Shown one piece after another: positions 18,427-27,685 of a stretch of 64,000 bases of DNA; the stretch's first letter is position 1, and each line of letters starts with the position of its first letter. The stretch comes from Aridibaculum aurantiacum (GTDB lineage: Bacteria > Bacteroidota > Bacteroidia > Chitinophagales > Chitinophagaceae). The DNA lies in assembly GCF_017355875.1 (NCBI RefSeq), contig NZ_JAFEWC010000001.1:2356001-2420000 (forward strand), in the 5' to 3' direction. A program made the position numbers and the translations under genes. A model generated the notes under the pieces. The model was not told the DNA's origin. It did no database searches and saw only the letters and a list, made by a program, of their open reading frames with translations.

Positions 18427-18592
18427 GGTGTAAAACAAACACATTAACACTTTCTTATAAAACGGGGAAAAGAAACTTATAAGAGAAAAGAGAGTTGTTT
18501 TTTGTAAAGCAATATGTTGAGGAAGTGCTACTTACAAAACAGCAACTTTTATTACTATTTCTAAATGAAGGATAGCGATACTAGAAGAGGGA

Positions 18593-18823
18593 TCAATAGA
18601 TGGAGTATAGGTTGTCGGAGGAAGTAACCTGCGCTTTTACCTTCTTTAATTCTGCATAACGCTTCATGGTAAGCACGAGCTTCTTCAATGGATTTTTTTC
18701 ACGTTTGATAAGCCTGCTAAATTTTAGATGAACAAGCTTGCTGATCGCTTTTACTTCATCATGATGCCCTTGTTGAATGGTGGGCTGTTCCAAAGTTTGA
18801 TAGGCAGGCTTGTTTACAATCAT
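18593..18823 (-). CDS. Short basic protein, unknown
   Basis: A 76-residue Lys-rich protein from ATG 18823. It is mostly helical by composition (AISKLVHLKFSRLIKREKN, KKLVLTMKRYAELKKVKAQ), with no signal peptide or membrane segment. I do not recognise it. It stands alone between hppA and the hydrate-repair gene, with non-coding stretches of 214 and 168 bases on either side. A real small gene is plausible; a chance reading frame is the alternative. Confidence 0.4.
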   Translation of the reverse strand: MIVNKPAYQTLEQPTIQQGHHDEVKAISKLVHLKFSRLIKREKNPLKKLVLTMKRYAELKKVKAQVTSSDNLYSIY

Positions 18824-18991
18824 ATTCTACATTTACCAGAGGTGTAAAGAATTATGGTACATAATGAAGTTAACAACTTTTGCCTGTACTCCGCCTGCTG
18901 ATGAAGATTAAAATTGCAGGTGCGATCACTTTAGAATAGTTCTTATTTAGGAAAAGTAGAATTACTGTAGCACTGACTCTTTTTCTTTCAA

Positions 18992-20482
18992 CTAAGAAAG
19001 CGATCTTATCTTTTTATAAGCTTCACCTAAGAACCTTACTATATCACCTGCTATAAGCGCTTCTTCTGATAATTGCTTTGCTGCTAGATCACCTGACAAA
19101 CCATGAAGATAAACTCCTAAAACAGCTGCATTCGCCGGTGTATAGCCTTGTGCTAAAAGTGCAGTGATGATACCTGTTAATACATCACCACTGCCGCCAG
19201 TAGCCATCCCGGGGTTACCTGTACTATTGAAAATTATTGGTTGATCAGCTTGCGCAATGGCCGTTCTATGTCCTTTCAAAATGATGATCACGCCTAACTC
19301 TTCCGCCTTCTTTTTAGCCAATACTAAACGTTCATAATCATTTGAACATTTTCCGAAAAGGCGTTCAAATTCTTTTGGATGTGGCGTAAGTATAGACTGT
19401 TGAGGAAGTGATTGTAAGAGATCGTTTCGCTGCGCCAATATGTTCAATGCATCTGCATCCAGAACAAGTGGAGTAGTGGCTTTTTCTAAAAGTAACTCTA
19501 CCAGTTTAACAGCTTTAGCTGATGTACCCAAACCCGGTCCTATGCAGATACTATTGTACTTAGAAAAATCAACCATTTCATTTCGCATTGCCACCATTGC
19601 CTCAGGCACTGCCACCTGCATAATAGGAAGATGTTGTTCATCCAGTAAAGCAGTTACCAAACCTGCACCCGCACGTAAGCATGCTTTAGTGGTTAATAAT
19701 GCAGCGCCCATTTTTCCTGTTTCACCCGCTATTACAAGGCAATGCCCGTAGGTGCCTTTATGCGAAAAACGTTTGCGTGGCTTATATATTTCTTTTATGA
19801 AAGCAGGCTCTACAAGGTGATAATGCGCTTCTTCATTCTTAAAAAATGCCGGATGCAGACCAATAGGCAACACATGAAGCTCGCCGAAAAACTGCTCATT
19901 TTCTGGCAATAGAAAACAAAGCTTTGGCACCTGGAAAGTGAGTGTATAATCAGCAACTATAACAGGGTGGGGTATGGTAGAATAGTCTGCAAACATTCCA
20001 CTTGGCAGATCAATAGAAACAACCCGTGCGCCGGAAGAATTGATGTGTTGCACCAACTGTGCTGAAAGATCCTGCAAAGGCCTGTTAAGGCCTGAGCCGT
20101 ACAATGCATCTATAACCAAATCATTATTTGATATCTCCGGGAAAAAACTGGGCTCCTGTATGAAGTGAAGCTTTACAGGCAACGCGTGTAACCTGCGAAG
20201 GTTGTTTTGGAAATCTGCTGTTCCAACAGTTCCAAATTCAAGGATATATACTTCAGCTTGCAATTTTCGCTCTGCCAACTGTGCTGCTATAGCAAGGCCA
20301 TCGCCGCCATTGTTGCCTTTACCACAAAAGATCTTAATTGGTTGATCTGTAGGTGCATGCTGGATAATCCAGTTGGTACATTGCAAGGATGCGCGTTCCA
20401 TCAAAGCCCAGGAGCTGATGGGTTCATTGTCTATAGTGTACTGTTCCCATTCCCTGATTTGATTGGCTGAAAATATCTTCAT
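18992..20482 (-). CDS. nnr: Bifunctional NAD(P)H-hydrate epimerase / ADP-dependent dehydratase
   Basis: Repairs damaged NADH and NADPH hydrates. The N-terminal half (about 1-215) is the YjeF_N epimerase with CGKGNNGGDGLAIA and DALYGSGLNRPL. The C-terminal half (about 225-496) is the ribokinase-like dehydratase, with HKGTYGHCLVIAGETGKMGAA, CIGPGLGTSAKA, LTPHPKEFERLF and NPGMATGGSGDVLTG. The 496-residue length is typical for the fusion. It starts at ATG 20482. It is a single-gene unit here, divergent from nothing obvious, with a 72-base gap to the upstream hydrolase gene on the same strand. Confidence 0.96.
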   Translation of the reverse strand: MKIFSANQIREWEQYTIDNEPISSWALMERASLQCTNWIIQHAPTDQPIKIFCGKGNNGGDGLAIAAQLAERKLQAEVYILEFGTVGTADFQNNLRRLHALPVKLHFIQEPSFFPEISNNDLVIDALYGSGLNRPLQDLSAQLVQHINSSGARVVSIDLPSGMFADYSTIPHPVIVADYTLTFQVPKLCFLLPENEQFFGELHVLPIGLHPAFFKNEEAHYHLVEPAFIKEIYKPRKRFSHKGTYGHCLVIAGETGKMGAALLTTKACLRAGAGLVTALLDEQHLPIMQVAVPEAMVAMRNEMVDFSKYNSICIGPGLGTSAKAVKLVELLLEKATTPLVLDADALNILAQRNDLLQSLPQQSILTPHPKEFERLFGKCSNDYERLVLAKKKAEELGVIIILKGHRTAIAQADQPIIFNSTGNPGMATGGSGDVLTGIITALLAQGYTPANAAVLGVYLHGLSGDLAAKQLSEEALIAGDIVRFLGEAYKKIRSLS

Positions 20483-20554
20483 TGGCCTCAGTTATTGGAT
20501 AAAGATAACCCGGCACTACATCTTAAATGAGTTAAGCAGAAAAGTATAATTCAC

Positions 20555-21751
20555 TTATTCCACCATGTTCTCATCATCCGCCTGGTTGTTGAAGATTGCG
20601 CCAAACTTTTGCCCACTATAAATTGCGCGGTTGAATTTATTTCCAACAATGATGATGGTAACGGTATCGTGAATCATGCGCGTAAAGCTACTGTTGTTGC
20701 CATGCCACCAACCATTGTGGTAAACGATCTTTTTGTTGTTGGGCATTAGTACCAAACGCCATCCCATACCATAATTGTGAGAACCTGGTTTTTCAAAGCT
20801 TGTAGGTTGTATGGCCTCATCAAGTGTAGCTTCCGTTACAAATTTGTTGGAGTAAAGAGCATCATCCCATAGCAACAGGTCACGCGGAGTAGTGTAAACA
20901 TTTTTATCACCATAGATGCAGTCCATACTTTCTATGCGTGCAGGCGAATTATCCCAATTGAAACTAGGTACATAATCTGCCGTATCTTTTATAGAGAATA
21001 CAAAAGTGTTTTGCATGCCAAGCGGAGTAAAAACATTGTTCTTCATATACTCAGGAAAAGGCTGACCTGTTACTTTTTCTACCACCAGTGCCAGTAATGC
21101 ATAATTCGTATTGCAGTATTGAAATCCGCGATCAGGCTTATTGTACGGCTGCGGCTTCTTTTCTACCAGGAAACGAAGCATATCATGATTGGTTGCAAAA
21201 TTCTTCTTCCAATGCGGCTCTTTAGGCATCAGGTAAGCGTAGTTTGGCAAGCCACTTCTATGGTTCAGCAACATCTGTACTGTGATGCCTTTATATGGAA
21301 AGTCAGGAAAAAAAACCTGAAGTGAATCGTCTAGTTTCAATCTATTCTCTTCCCACAGTTTCATTATAGCCATACCTGTAAATGTCTTCGAAACAGATGC
21401 TACGTGAAAAGGTGTATTGGGTGTTATTGTATCCTTGGTTACCAGGTTGAAGTAGCCTCTATAATCTTCCAGTAAAACCTGGCCATTCTTTGCCACTATT
21501 ATTCCTCCATTGAAGCCTCTTTTTAGTAGGAGGGAATCATACATGCGTTGTACAGATTCGGAGTATTTAGCCTTTTGCTCGTCTGATAGTTTGTTATATA
21601 AAGCAACCGTTTGATGGGGTTGGTTTCTCTGCGCGTTTTTTTCGTTCTTCTGTTTGCAGCCAAAAAGTAAAGCAGCAATCAATATATATATAGGATACTT
21701 CAAATCAATTTTATTTTCGGCTGAAATTATTGGAATCATGCAGGTTAACAT
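20555..21751 (-). CDS. Serine hydrolase of the beta-lactamase/class C fold, lipoprotein
   Basis: A penicillin-binding-like serine hydrolase: esterase, D-aminopeptidase or carboxypeptidase types share this fold, so the substrate is open. The Ser-x-x-Lys nucleophile is in VASVSKTFTGM; the Tyr-x-Asn motif is in QYCNTNYALLAL; a WHGNN segment takes the place of the third motif. The N-terminal region carries a hydrophobic stretch and lipobox (AALLFGCKQK), so it is membrane-anchored outside the cytoplasm. The start is uncertain: ATG 21751, ATG 21739 and TTG 21703 all keep the lipobox; the reading frame is open to 21817. I list ATG 21751. Confidence 0.85.
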   Translation of the reverse strand: MLTCMIPIISAENKIDLKYPIYILIAALLFGCKQKNEKNAQRNQPHQTVALYNKLSDEQKAKYSESVQRMYDSLLLKRGFNGGIIVAKNGQVLLEDYRGYFNLVTKDTITPNTPFHVASVSKTFTGMAIMKLWEENRLKLDDSLQVFFPDFPYKGITVQMLLNHRSGLPNYAYLMPKEPHWKKNFATNHDMLRFLVEKKPQPYNKPDRGFQYCNTNYALLALVVEKVTGQPFPEYMKNNVFTPLGMQNTFVFSIKDTADYVPSFNWDNSPARIESMDCIYGDKNVYTTPRDLLLWDDALYSNKFVTEATLDEAIQPTSFEKPGSHNYGMGWRLVLMPNNKKIVYHNGWWHGNNSSFTRMIHDTVTIIIVGNKFNRAIYSGQKFGAIFNNQADDENMVE

Positions 21752-21787
21752 TGTAGAAACTTCCTCTGTGGAATCATTTTCTATGCC

Positions 21788-21886
21788 ATGAAAATGAAAC
21801 GAAGTTTTCCACATCAAGAAAATGAAATACTTCTACTTGTAATGGCCGGTAATAAAGAAGCAGAAACGGTGATCAGAATAAATTAA
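21788..21886 (+). pseudogene. 32-codon reading frame resembling the N-terminus of an ECF sigma factor (possible remnant)
   Basis: The frame encodes MKMKRSFPHQ, then ENEILLLVMAGNKEAETVI, then stops. The pattern LLxxVxxGNxxAExxI resembles the first helix of ECF sigma region 2 (LLxxVxxGDxxAFxxLY). Nothing sigma-like follows. It may be a decayed gene end, a tiny real peptide, or chance. It overlaps, on the other strand, the 5' extension of the hydrolase reading frame. Confidence 0.25.
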
Positions 21887-21922
21887 AAAAGACTATCAAA
21901 ACAAATCTTCAAGTCGTTGTTG

Positions 21923-22354
21923 TTAAACCGCCACTTTCACGCAATCTATCCAGAACTTACCAAGCTTCCCCATTTTATCACACCATTCTTCCAGTGTGTT
22001 GGGTTTGTTTACAAAACAACTTGCACCCAATTCATAAGCCTTGTCTATATCTCGTTGGGCTTTAGATGTAGAAAAAATTATAACAGGTATACGACAGAGT
22101 TGAGTGTCGGCTTTCAATTCTCTTAATGCTTCAAGGCCGGTTTTGCGAGGCATATTAAGGTCGAGTAAAATCAACTGTGGCAGTTGATCTCTTTCGTGCT
22201 GAAGAACAAGTTTTTTCAGGTGCTCCAATAGCAGTTGCCCATCCTGTACATCATTTACATCAATAGGAAATTCATTCTCTACAAAACATTCCTTTGTTAG
22301 TTGAATGTCATCAGCATCATCATCTGCAATAAGGATTCGAAAGGGGGTTTCCAT
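21923..22354 (-). CDS. Stand-alone response-regulator receiver (CheY/Rcp1-like)
   Basis: A 143-residue single receiver domain with no output domain. The acidic triad is ADDDADD near the N-terminus, the phosphorylated Asp lies in LILLDLNMPRKTG, the Thr/Ser switch in VIIFSTSK, and the Lys in CFVNKPNTLEEW. The LDLNMPxxxG signature and the xDDxxDxxLxxE opening are those of Rcp1-type receivers, which often pair with hybrid or PAS/phytochrome kinases. No kinase is adjacent; the multi-PAS kinase at 46936 is a possible but unproven partner. A -7 box lies at 22433-22426. Confidence 0.93.
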   Translation of the reverse strand: METPFRILIADDDADDIQLTKECFVENEFPIDVNDVQDGQLLLEHLKKLVLQHERDQLPQLILLDLNMPRKTGLEALRELKADTQLCRIPVIIFSTSKAQRDIDKAYELGASCFVNKPNTLEEWCDKMGKLGKFWIDCVKVAV

Positions 22355-22425
22355 GGTTTTTCTGTGTATAGATATCTAAAACTTGGAAAAGAAAATTCTC
22401 TCAGGGAAGATAGTAATGGATGCAG

Positions 22426-22433
22426 CAAAGATA
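22426..22433 (-). promoter_or_regulatory. Bacteroidota -7 box TATCTTTG for the receiver gene
   Basis: Exact TAnnTTTG on the minus strand, 71 bases before the ATG at 22354; back-to-back with the serA promoter region. Confidence 0.55.
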
Positions 22434-22476
22434 ACCTTTGGAATCTTTCGGCGCAACTAGCTTTTAATTTAATTCA

Positions 22477-22484
22477 TACTTTCG
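22477..22484 (+). promoter_or_regulatory. -7 box variant TACTTTCG for serA
   Basis: Same context as the other boxes (followed by CCCG) but with TTCG in place of TTTG; 24 bases before ATG 22509. Confidence 0.45.
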
Positions 22485-22508
22485 CCCGGTTTCCAAACTG
22501 CTTTATAA

Positions 22509-23744
22509 ATGAACAACTCCACAACAAGCTATCCGAAAGAGAAGATCAACATTTTGCTTCTTGAAAATATAAGTGATAAAGCAGCAGAAGTATTTACAAA
22601 CAATGGCTATACCAATGTAAAAAGGCTTTCCGGAGCATTAAGCGAAGATGAACTGGTGAAAGCAATTAAGGATGTTCACTTAATAGGTATAAGAAGTAAA
22701 ACACGCATCACTGAAAGAGTACTGGATGCCGCAAAAAAACTACAGGCAGTAGGATGCTTTTGTATTGGTGTAAACCAGGTAGATCTGAAAGCTGCAACCA
22801 AACATGGTGTAGCAGTTTTCAATGCACCTTACAGCAATACACGAAGTGTGGCCGAATTAGTAATTGGTGCGGCTATAATGCTGATAAGACGAATACCAGA
22901 TAAGAATAAAGCAGCCCATGAAGGAATTTGGCTGAAAGAAGCAAAAGGCTCCTTTGAATTGAGGGGGAAAACGATAGGTATTGTTGGGTATGGAAATATA
23001 GGAAGCCAGTTAAGCGTGATGGCAGAATCACTTGGTATGAAGGTTATCTTTTATGATGTAGAAACAAAGATGCCGCTTGGAAATGCTGTAGATCAAAAAT
23101 CGTTGAAAGACCTCGTTTCGCAGGCTGATATCATCTCACTGCATGTACCTGAAAATGTAACTACCAATCATCTTATCAATAAGAACATTCTGAAGCGCGT
23201 GAAAAAAGGCACCATTATTATCAACTATGCAAGGGGAGGAGTTATAGATCTTGATGCGCTTCGTAAAGCTATAGAAGAAGGACAGGTAGGCGGAGCTGCA
23301 GTGGATGTTTTTCCTGTAGAGCCTGAAAAAAATGGCGACAGGTTTGAAAGCCCGCTCCAGGGACTGTCAAATGTTTTACTTACTCCTCATATTGGTGGAA
23401 GCACTGAAGAAGCGCAGCAAAATATTGGAGAAGATGTAAGTAATAAAATGTTTCATTTCTTGGAAAAAGGTATTACAAATGGCTCGCATACTGTACCTGT
23501 ACTTAGTTTGCCACCACAGGAAGGTGCTCACCGCATTTTACATATTCATAATAACGTTCCGGGTGTACTTGGCGAAATCAATACAACGCTTTCAAAAAAC
23601 AACATCAATATCGTTGGGCAATACCTAAAGACAAATGATGAGATTGGCTACGTTGTGCTGGATGTAGATAAGAAGCTGTCTGCCCATGCAAATCAACTTT
23701 TGAAGGATGTAAAAGAGACCATCAAAGTCAGGTTGCTTTATTAG
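22509..23744 (+). CDS. serA: D-3-phosphoglycerate dehydrogenase with ACT domain
   Basis: First step of serine synthesis: 3-phosphoglycerate to 3-phosphohydroxypyruvate. The NAD-binding core has TIGIVGYGNIGSQLSV; the catalytic Arg is in NYARGGVID, and the His in LTPHIGGSTEEAQQNI. A C-terminal ACT domain (about 335-411, ILHIHNNVPGVLGEIN) suggests serine feedback, as in the E. coli enzyme, whose 410-residue length it matches. It starts at ATG 22509 and is divergent from the receiver gene. Confidence 0.95.
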   Translation: MNNSTTSYPKEKINILLLENISDKAAEVFTNNGYTNVKRLSGALSEDELVKAIKDVHLIGIRSKTRITERVLDAAKKLQAVGCFCIGVNQVDLKAATKHGVAVFNAPYSNTRSVAELVIGAAIMLIRRIPDKNKAAHEGIWLKEAKGSFELRGKTIGIVGYGNIGSQLSVMAESLGMKVIFYDVETKMPLGNAVDQKSLKDLVSQADIISLHVPENVTTNHLINKNILKRVKKGTIIINYARGGVIDLDALRKAIEEGQVGGAAVDVFPVEPEKNGDRFESPLQGLSNVLLTPHIGGSTEEAQQNIGEDVSNKMFHFLEKGITNGSHTVPVLSLPPQEGAHRILHIHNNVPGVLGEINTTLSKNNINIVGQYLKTNDEIGYVVLDVDKKLSAHANQLLKDVKETIKVRLLY

Positions 23745-24118
23745 AAAGATTGGCTGCGACGAGGACCACAGCAGCCTACTTCAATTTTATCTTAAACTAC
23801 TGGTACTAACATTTGCACATACTATTGGTACCCGTAGTATAACTTCTTTATACCTGAGCTTTTTCGTGATCTAGTTTTTCAACAATTAGATTCGGCTCAG
23901 TCTACCAATTCTCACCGTCTTCTCTGCCATTGATATTTTATTTTCCTCGTATTCGTTTACATGAAGCTTTTTATCTTCATAAAGCTTTTGTATTCAGCTA
24001 AATAAACCGGCATAACAATACCTACTACTGCCAAATGTAGTGGCAAGGCCTTTGCATCTTTACCATATTCTTACAACCACATGCACACATTTGTGCATGA
24101 CACATTAATAGTAGACAG
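23745..24118. other. Intergenic region between serA and NADH dehydrogenase
   Basis: No gene, tRNA or clear terminator seen in these 374 bases. The only structure that stands out is the 20-base palindrome near its right end, listed separately. Confidence 0.6.
24080..24099. promoter_or_regulatory. Perfect 8-4-8 palindrome upstream of NADH dehydrogenase, candidate operator
   Basis: CATGCACA, spacer CATT, TGTGCATG. It ends 19 bases before the ATG at 24119, where a dimeric repressor could overlap the promoter or the ribosome site. No T run follows, so it is not a terminator. Confidence 0.5.
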
Positions 24119-25438
24119 ATGAAAATTGTAATTATAGGAGCTGGTTTTGCCGGCCTCAAACTAGCAAGGAGCCTCAACAACAAACCAGGATTCGAAGTTC
24201 TATTACTGGAAAAATTCAACTACCACCAATTTCAGCCATTGTTTTACCAGGTGGCTACGGCAGGACTTGATGCCAGTAACATTTCTTTCCCCCTGCGTAA
24301 AGCATTTCAAAGAAGTAAGAATGTGCGCATACGGATGGCCAAGGTTGAAGAAATAAAAACCCATGAGCAGGTAGTTGTAACAAATATTGGAGAATTTGAA
24401 TATGATAGAGTAGTGATTGCTTCCGGAGCTGATACCAACTGGTTTGGAAACCAAAAGTTGATTGACAATGCTTATGGTATGAAGTCTACGGTGGAGGCAT
24501 TACAGATACGCCATAAGTTGCTCCAGAATTTTGAAGATGTAGTAAAATCGACAGACCCGCTGGAGAGAAAGCGGCTAATGAATATAGTGGTTGTTGGCGG
24601 TGGTCCAACAGGAGTGGAGATGGCAGGTGCCATTGCAGAAATGAGAAAATATGTGCTGCCACGCGACTACCCGGAAATTGATTTCGCAGATATGAATATT
24701 TTCTTGCTGGAAGGCGGTCCGAAAACGCTGGGTCCAATGAGCGAGAAATCAAGTGAACAGTCGCAGCGATATTTGGAAAGACTGGGCGTCATTGTAAGAA
24801 CAAACACCATTCTTAAAGATTATGATGGAGACACCGCCATACTTAGTACGGGTGATACAATAGAAACATCTACAGTGATTTGGGCAGCGGGTGTACGTGG
24901 AAACGTGCCTAAAGGCATTGATCCAAGTTTAGTAGTTCGCGGCAACCGAATAAAAGTAGACCGCTTCAATAAAGTTTTAGGCACAGAAAATATATATGCT
25001 TTGGGTGACGTCGCTTATATGGAAACGCCTAAATATCCAACAGGTCATCCACAGGTAGCGAATGTTGCCATCAATCAAGCGAAAAACCTTGCTAACAACC
25101 TCAGGTGGGAAGAAATGAAAAGCTCAAAGAACCTGAAGGAATTTGAATACCATGATAAAGGTAGTATGGCAACGGTCGGCCGCAACCTGGCTGTTGTTGA
25201 CATTCCGCGACCTAAACTTCATTTCGGTGGGTTCTTTGCGTGGCTTATCTGGATGGGTCTTCACCTGGTGCTTATACTGGGGGTAAAAAACAGGTTGGTT
25301 GTCTTCATTAACTGGGTGTACAATTACATTACTTACGACCAAAGCCTCAGGTTGATATTTAATGAGTTTTGTCGTCCGCGTAAAAAGACAGAACAAGAAG
25401 AACCCCAGCAGAAACATACTTTGGAAACAGCCCGGTAA
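24119..25438 (+). CDS. ndh: Type II NADH dehydrogenase (NDH-2), FAD-dependent
   Basis: Oxidises NADH and reduces quinone without pumping protons, at the inner face of the membrane. The FAD site is IIGAGFAGLKLA at the N-terminus; the NADH site is IVVVGGGPTGVEMAGAIAEM (about 157-177); the second FAD motif is ENIYALGDVAYM. The C-terminal ~70 residues hold the hydrophobic membrane-binding region (FFAWLIWMGLHLVLILG) and a charged tail. Length (439) is normal. The next gene starts 17 bases later, so they form an operon. A palindrome just upstream may regulate it. Confidence 0.93.
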   Translation: MKIVIIGAGFAGLKLARSLNNKPGFEVLLLEKFNYHQFQPLFYQVATAGLDASNISFPLRKAFQRSKNVRIRMAKVEEIKTHEQVVVTNIGEFEYDRVVIASGADTNWFGNQKLIDNAYGMKSTVEALQIRHKLLQNFEDVVKSTDPLERKRLMNIVVVGGGPTGVEMAGAIAEMRKYVLPRDYPEIDFADMNIFLLEGGPKTLGPMSEKSSEQSQRYLERLGVIVRTNTILKDYDGDTAILSTGDTIETSTVIWAAGVRGNVPKGIDPSLVVRGNRIKVDRFNKVLGTENIYALGDVAYMETPKYPTGHPQVANVAINQAKNLANNLRWEEMKSSKNLKEFEYHDKGSMATVGRNLAVVDIPRPKLHFGGFFAWLIWMGLHLVLILGVKNRLVVFINWVYNYITYDQSLRLIFNEFCRPRKKTEQEEPQQKHTLETAR

Positions 25439-25455
25439 AACAACGCACGTAGTTT

Positions 25456-26301
25456 ATGATAATAAAAAAGAACCTCCATGTATTTGGTTCTGCTGGCCGG
25501 GTTATGTTAACGGATGTCTTTTTAGTGCCTGATCAAACAGCTAAACCAATAATCATCTACGCACATGGTTTCAATGGCTTTAAAGACTGGGGAAATTTTG
25601 ATGTTGTAGCAAAACAATTTGCAGAGGCTGGATTTGTGTTTGTAAAATTCAACTTTTCCCATAACGGGACTACCATTGATAAGCCGGAAGATTTTGAAGA
25701 CCTGGAGGCGTTTAGCCAAAACAATTACACTAAAGAACTGAACGACCTGAAGATGGTCATTGATTGGGTGCAGGAAACCAATGAAATTCCTACTAATGAA
25801 GCCAATACTGGAGCGATATATTTGATTGGCCATAGCCGTGGCGGCGGAGTTACCATTTTAAAAGCAGCCGAAGACAGCCGCGTAAAAAAACTTGTAACCT
25901 GGGCGTCCGTGATAGAATGTAAAACTCCATGGGGAAAATGGCCTGACGAACGTTTAGAAGCCTGGAAAGAAAATGAATTGGAATATTACCCTAATAGCCG
26001 AACCGGTCAACAAATGCCGCTGCATTACCAGCTGTACAAAGATTATGAAATGAATAAGCTCAGGCTAAATATTCAACAAGCAATCGTGTCGCTTAATATT
26101 CCAGTTTTACTAATTCATGGTACAGCTGATGAAGCTGTACCAATTGAAGCCGGAAAAATGTTGAAGCACTGGCAGCCAACAGCTAAATTTTTAGAAATAG
26201 ATACGGATCATGTTTTTGGTCGTAGTCACCCGGCTGCAAATGATGATTTGCCTGAAGCAATGAAGCAAGTGGTCAATGCAAGCATCAGTTTCTTGAAGTG
26301 A
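25456..26301 (+). CDS. Alpha/beta hydrolase, unknown substrate
   Basis: A 281-residue cytoplasmic hydrolase. The oxyanion region is YAHGFNGFKDWG, the nucleophile elbow GHSRGGG, the acid in IHGTADEAVP and the His in DTDHVFGRSHP. There is no signal peptide. The dienelactone-hydrolase/peptidase S9-like arrangement does not define a substrate. It lies 17 bases behind ndh and is probably co-transcribed. A terminator hairpin follows. Confidence 0.88.
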   Translation: MIIKKNLHVFGSAGRVMLTDVFLVPDQTAKPIIIYAHGFNGFKDWGNFDVVAKQFAEAGFVFVKFNFSHNGTTIDKPEDFEDLEAFSQNNYTKELNDLKMVIDWVQETNEIPTNEANTGAIYLIGHSRGGGVTILKAAEDSRVKKLVTWASVIECKTPWGKWPDERLEAWKENELEYYPNSRTGQQMPLHYQLYKDYEMNKLRLNIQQAIVSLNIPVLLIHGTADEAVPIEAGKMLKHWQPTAKFLEIDTDHVFGRSHPAANDDLPEAMKQVVNASISFLK

Positions 26302-26345
26302 TTTTTCCTATAATTAATATTATGTTAAGTAGCCTTTATGAAAGA

Positions 26346-26368
26346 AAAGCCGCTTAATCAGCGGCTTT
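26346..26368. terminator. Convergent terminator between the hydrolase and TPR genes
   Basis: AAAGCCGC (26346-26353) pairs with GCGGCTTT (26361-26368), loop of 7. Short T or A runs on both sides fit bidirectional use. Confidence 0.8.
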
Positions 26369-26376
26369 CTCTTCTA

Positions 26377-27672
26377 TTAATACTTTGTATCGTAGAACTT
26401 CAATTTCTTATCGAACTTGTCGTAAGCTGCATCATTACCTTTTGAACGCTCTCTTTTATATTCATATAAAGAAGCAAGGAATTTAGCAGATGTTTTCTGG
26501 CTATTGGTTTCTATCCTGTCTTTGTTTTCTTTAGCATTCAGTACACGGTAAGATCTCTCCAACCAGTCGATGCTCTTATCAGCAGCGGCATCAGCATGTT
26601 TATCAGCTTGTGCTCTTTTTGCTTTGATATCGGCTGTTGTACCTTTTATGTTACGTGCTTTGTCAGCTGCATCTTCCCACAAAGAATAAGTGGTAACTCC
26701 AACATTATAAATAGCTAGTGCATTGGTGCTATCTTTTTCTGCAGACTTAGTGAAAGCCTCTATTGACTTTTGCAGGTATTTAATTTTGTCAGCATCATTC
26801 AGGTCACGAATCTTTTTATCGCTCACAAAAAAGTTACCGTAATCGAATAGTTGCTGTGCGCTAAGGCTGTTGTTAGCTAGTTCTGTATCGAATTGTTTAG
26901 CTACATCTTCCAGAGATAATGTTCCGGTTTTGTATTCGAATTCCAGGTCAGCCCAATATGGCTTTTCAGGATACATTTCTTTACTTATCGCCAGGTATTT
27001 GTTGAAATCAGCGTCTTGCTTTTGAGCAGAAAAATAGTTAGGAAGGAAAACATAGATATGCTCATAATCTTGTCCTTTCACTTTTCTGTCAGCCAATTCC
27101 TTATAGTACCTGATTGCCTGGTCTTCTTTCTTTGCATTTTGTGCAGCGATACCTGCAAACAAGTAAGCCGTTGTATCAAACTGGGTGTTTGTCCACTTCC
27201 TTTTGATCATCAGGTCACTTACATCAGCAAGGTGACGGAAATTTTCAAAAGCTTGGTCCCATGTTTTAGAATTGTAATTTTTTACACCTTCGTCAAAGAA
27301 TGAACGGTAGATGTCATTCAATCCTACAAAACCAGCTTCTGCAAGCTTCTTGTTTTCAGGATCCAATTCAAGGTAACGGTTCAATGCAGTGAATGCTTCT
27401 TTACTTGCATTAGGATATTTGGCCCTCATTGCTTCGTTACCAGCTAGCATTCCATAAACCTGAGTCTTTAGCATCCATGCTTCTGCATTAGATTGACCTT
27501 TGGGATCAGCTACAAGTTTATCTACTTCAGTCTTTGCATCTTCCAATTTTTCAGGAGCAGCACCTGGTAACTGACTTAGGGTTACTGCAGTCTTCGCTTT
27601 CTTCAGATCCTGTGCTACTAAGCCTGTAAAAGCAAAAAATAACAGTGCAACGGCAAGCGTTATTTTTTTCAT
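26377..27672 (-). CDS. Exported tetratricopeptide-repeat protein
   Basis: A 431-residue protein starting at ATG 27672, with a signal peptide (KKITLAVALLFFAFTGLVAQ); longer readings up to 27750 run into the end of gyrA. The mature part is helical, with TPR-like units (AFTALNRYLELDPENKKLAEAG, DQAIRYYKELADRK, AIEAFTKSAEKDSTNALAIYNVG in pieces). TPRs scaffold protein contacts, so a periplasmic scaffold is likely, but the partner is unknown. It lies 13 bases downstream of gyrA and is probably read from the gyrA promoter. Confidence 0.85.
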   Translation of the reverse strand: MKKITLAVALLFFAFTGLVAQDLKKAKTAVTLSQLPGAAPEKLEDAKTEVDKLVADPKGQSNAEAWMLKTQVYGMLAGNEAMRAKYPNASKEAFTALNRYLELDPENKKLAEAGFVGLNDIYRSFFDEGVKNYNSKTWDQAFENFRHLADVSDLMIKRKWTNTQFDTTAYLFAGIAAQNAKKEDQAIRYYKELADRKVKGQDYEHIYVFLPNYFSAQKQDADFNKYLAISKEMYPEKPYWADLEFEYKTGTLSLEDVAKQFDTELANNSLSAQQLFDYGNFFVSDKKIRDLNDADKIKYLQKSIEAFTKSAEKDSTNALAIYNVGVTTYSLWEDAADKARNIKGTTADIKAKRAQADKHADAAADKSIDWLERSYRVLNAKENKDRIETNSQKTSAKFLASLYEYKRERSKGNDAAYDKFDKKLKFYDTKY

Positions 27673-27685
27673 ATTAGAGTGTGTT

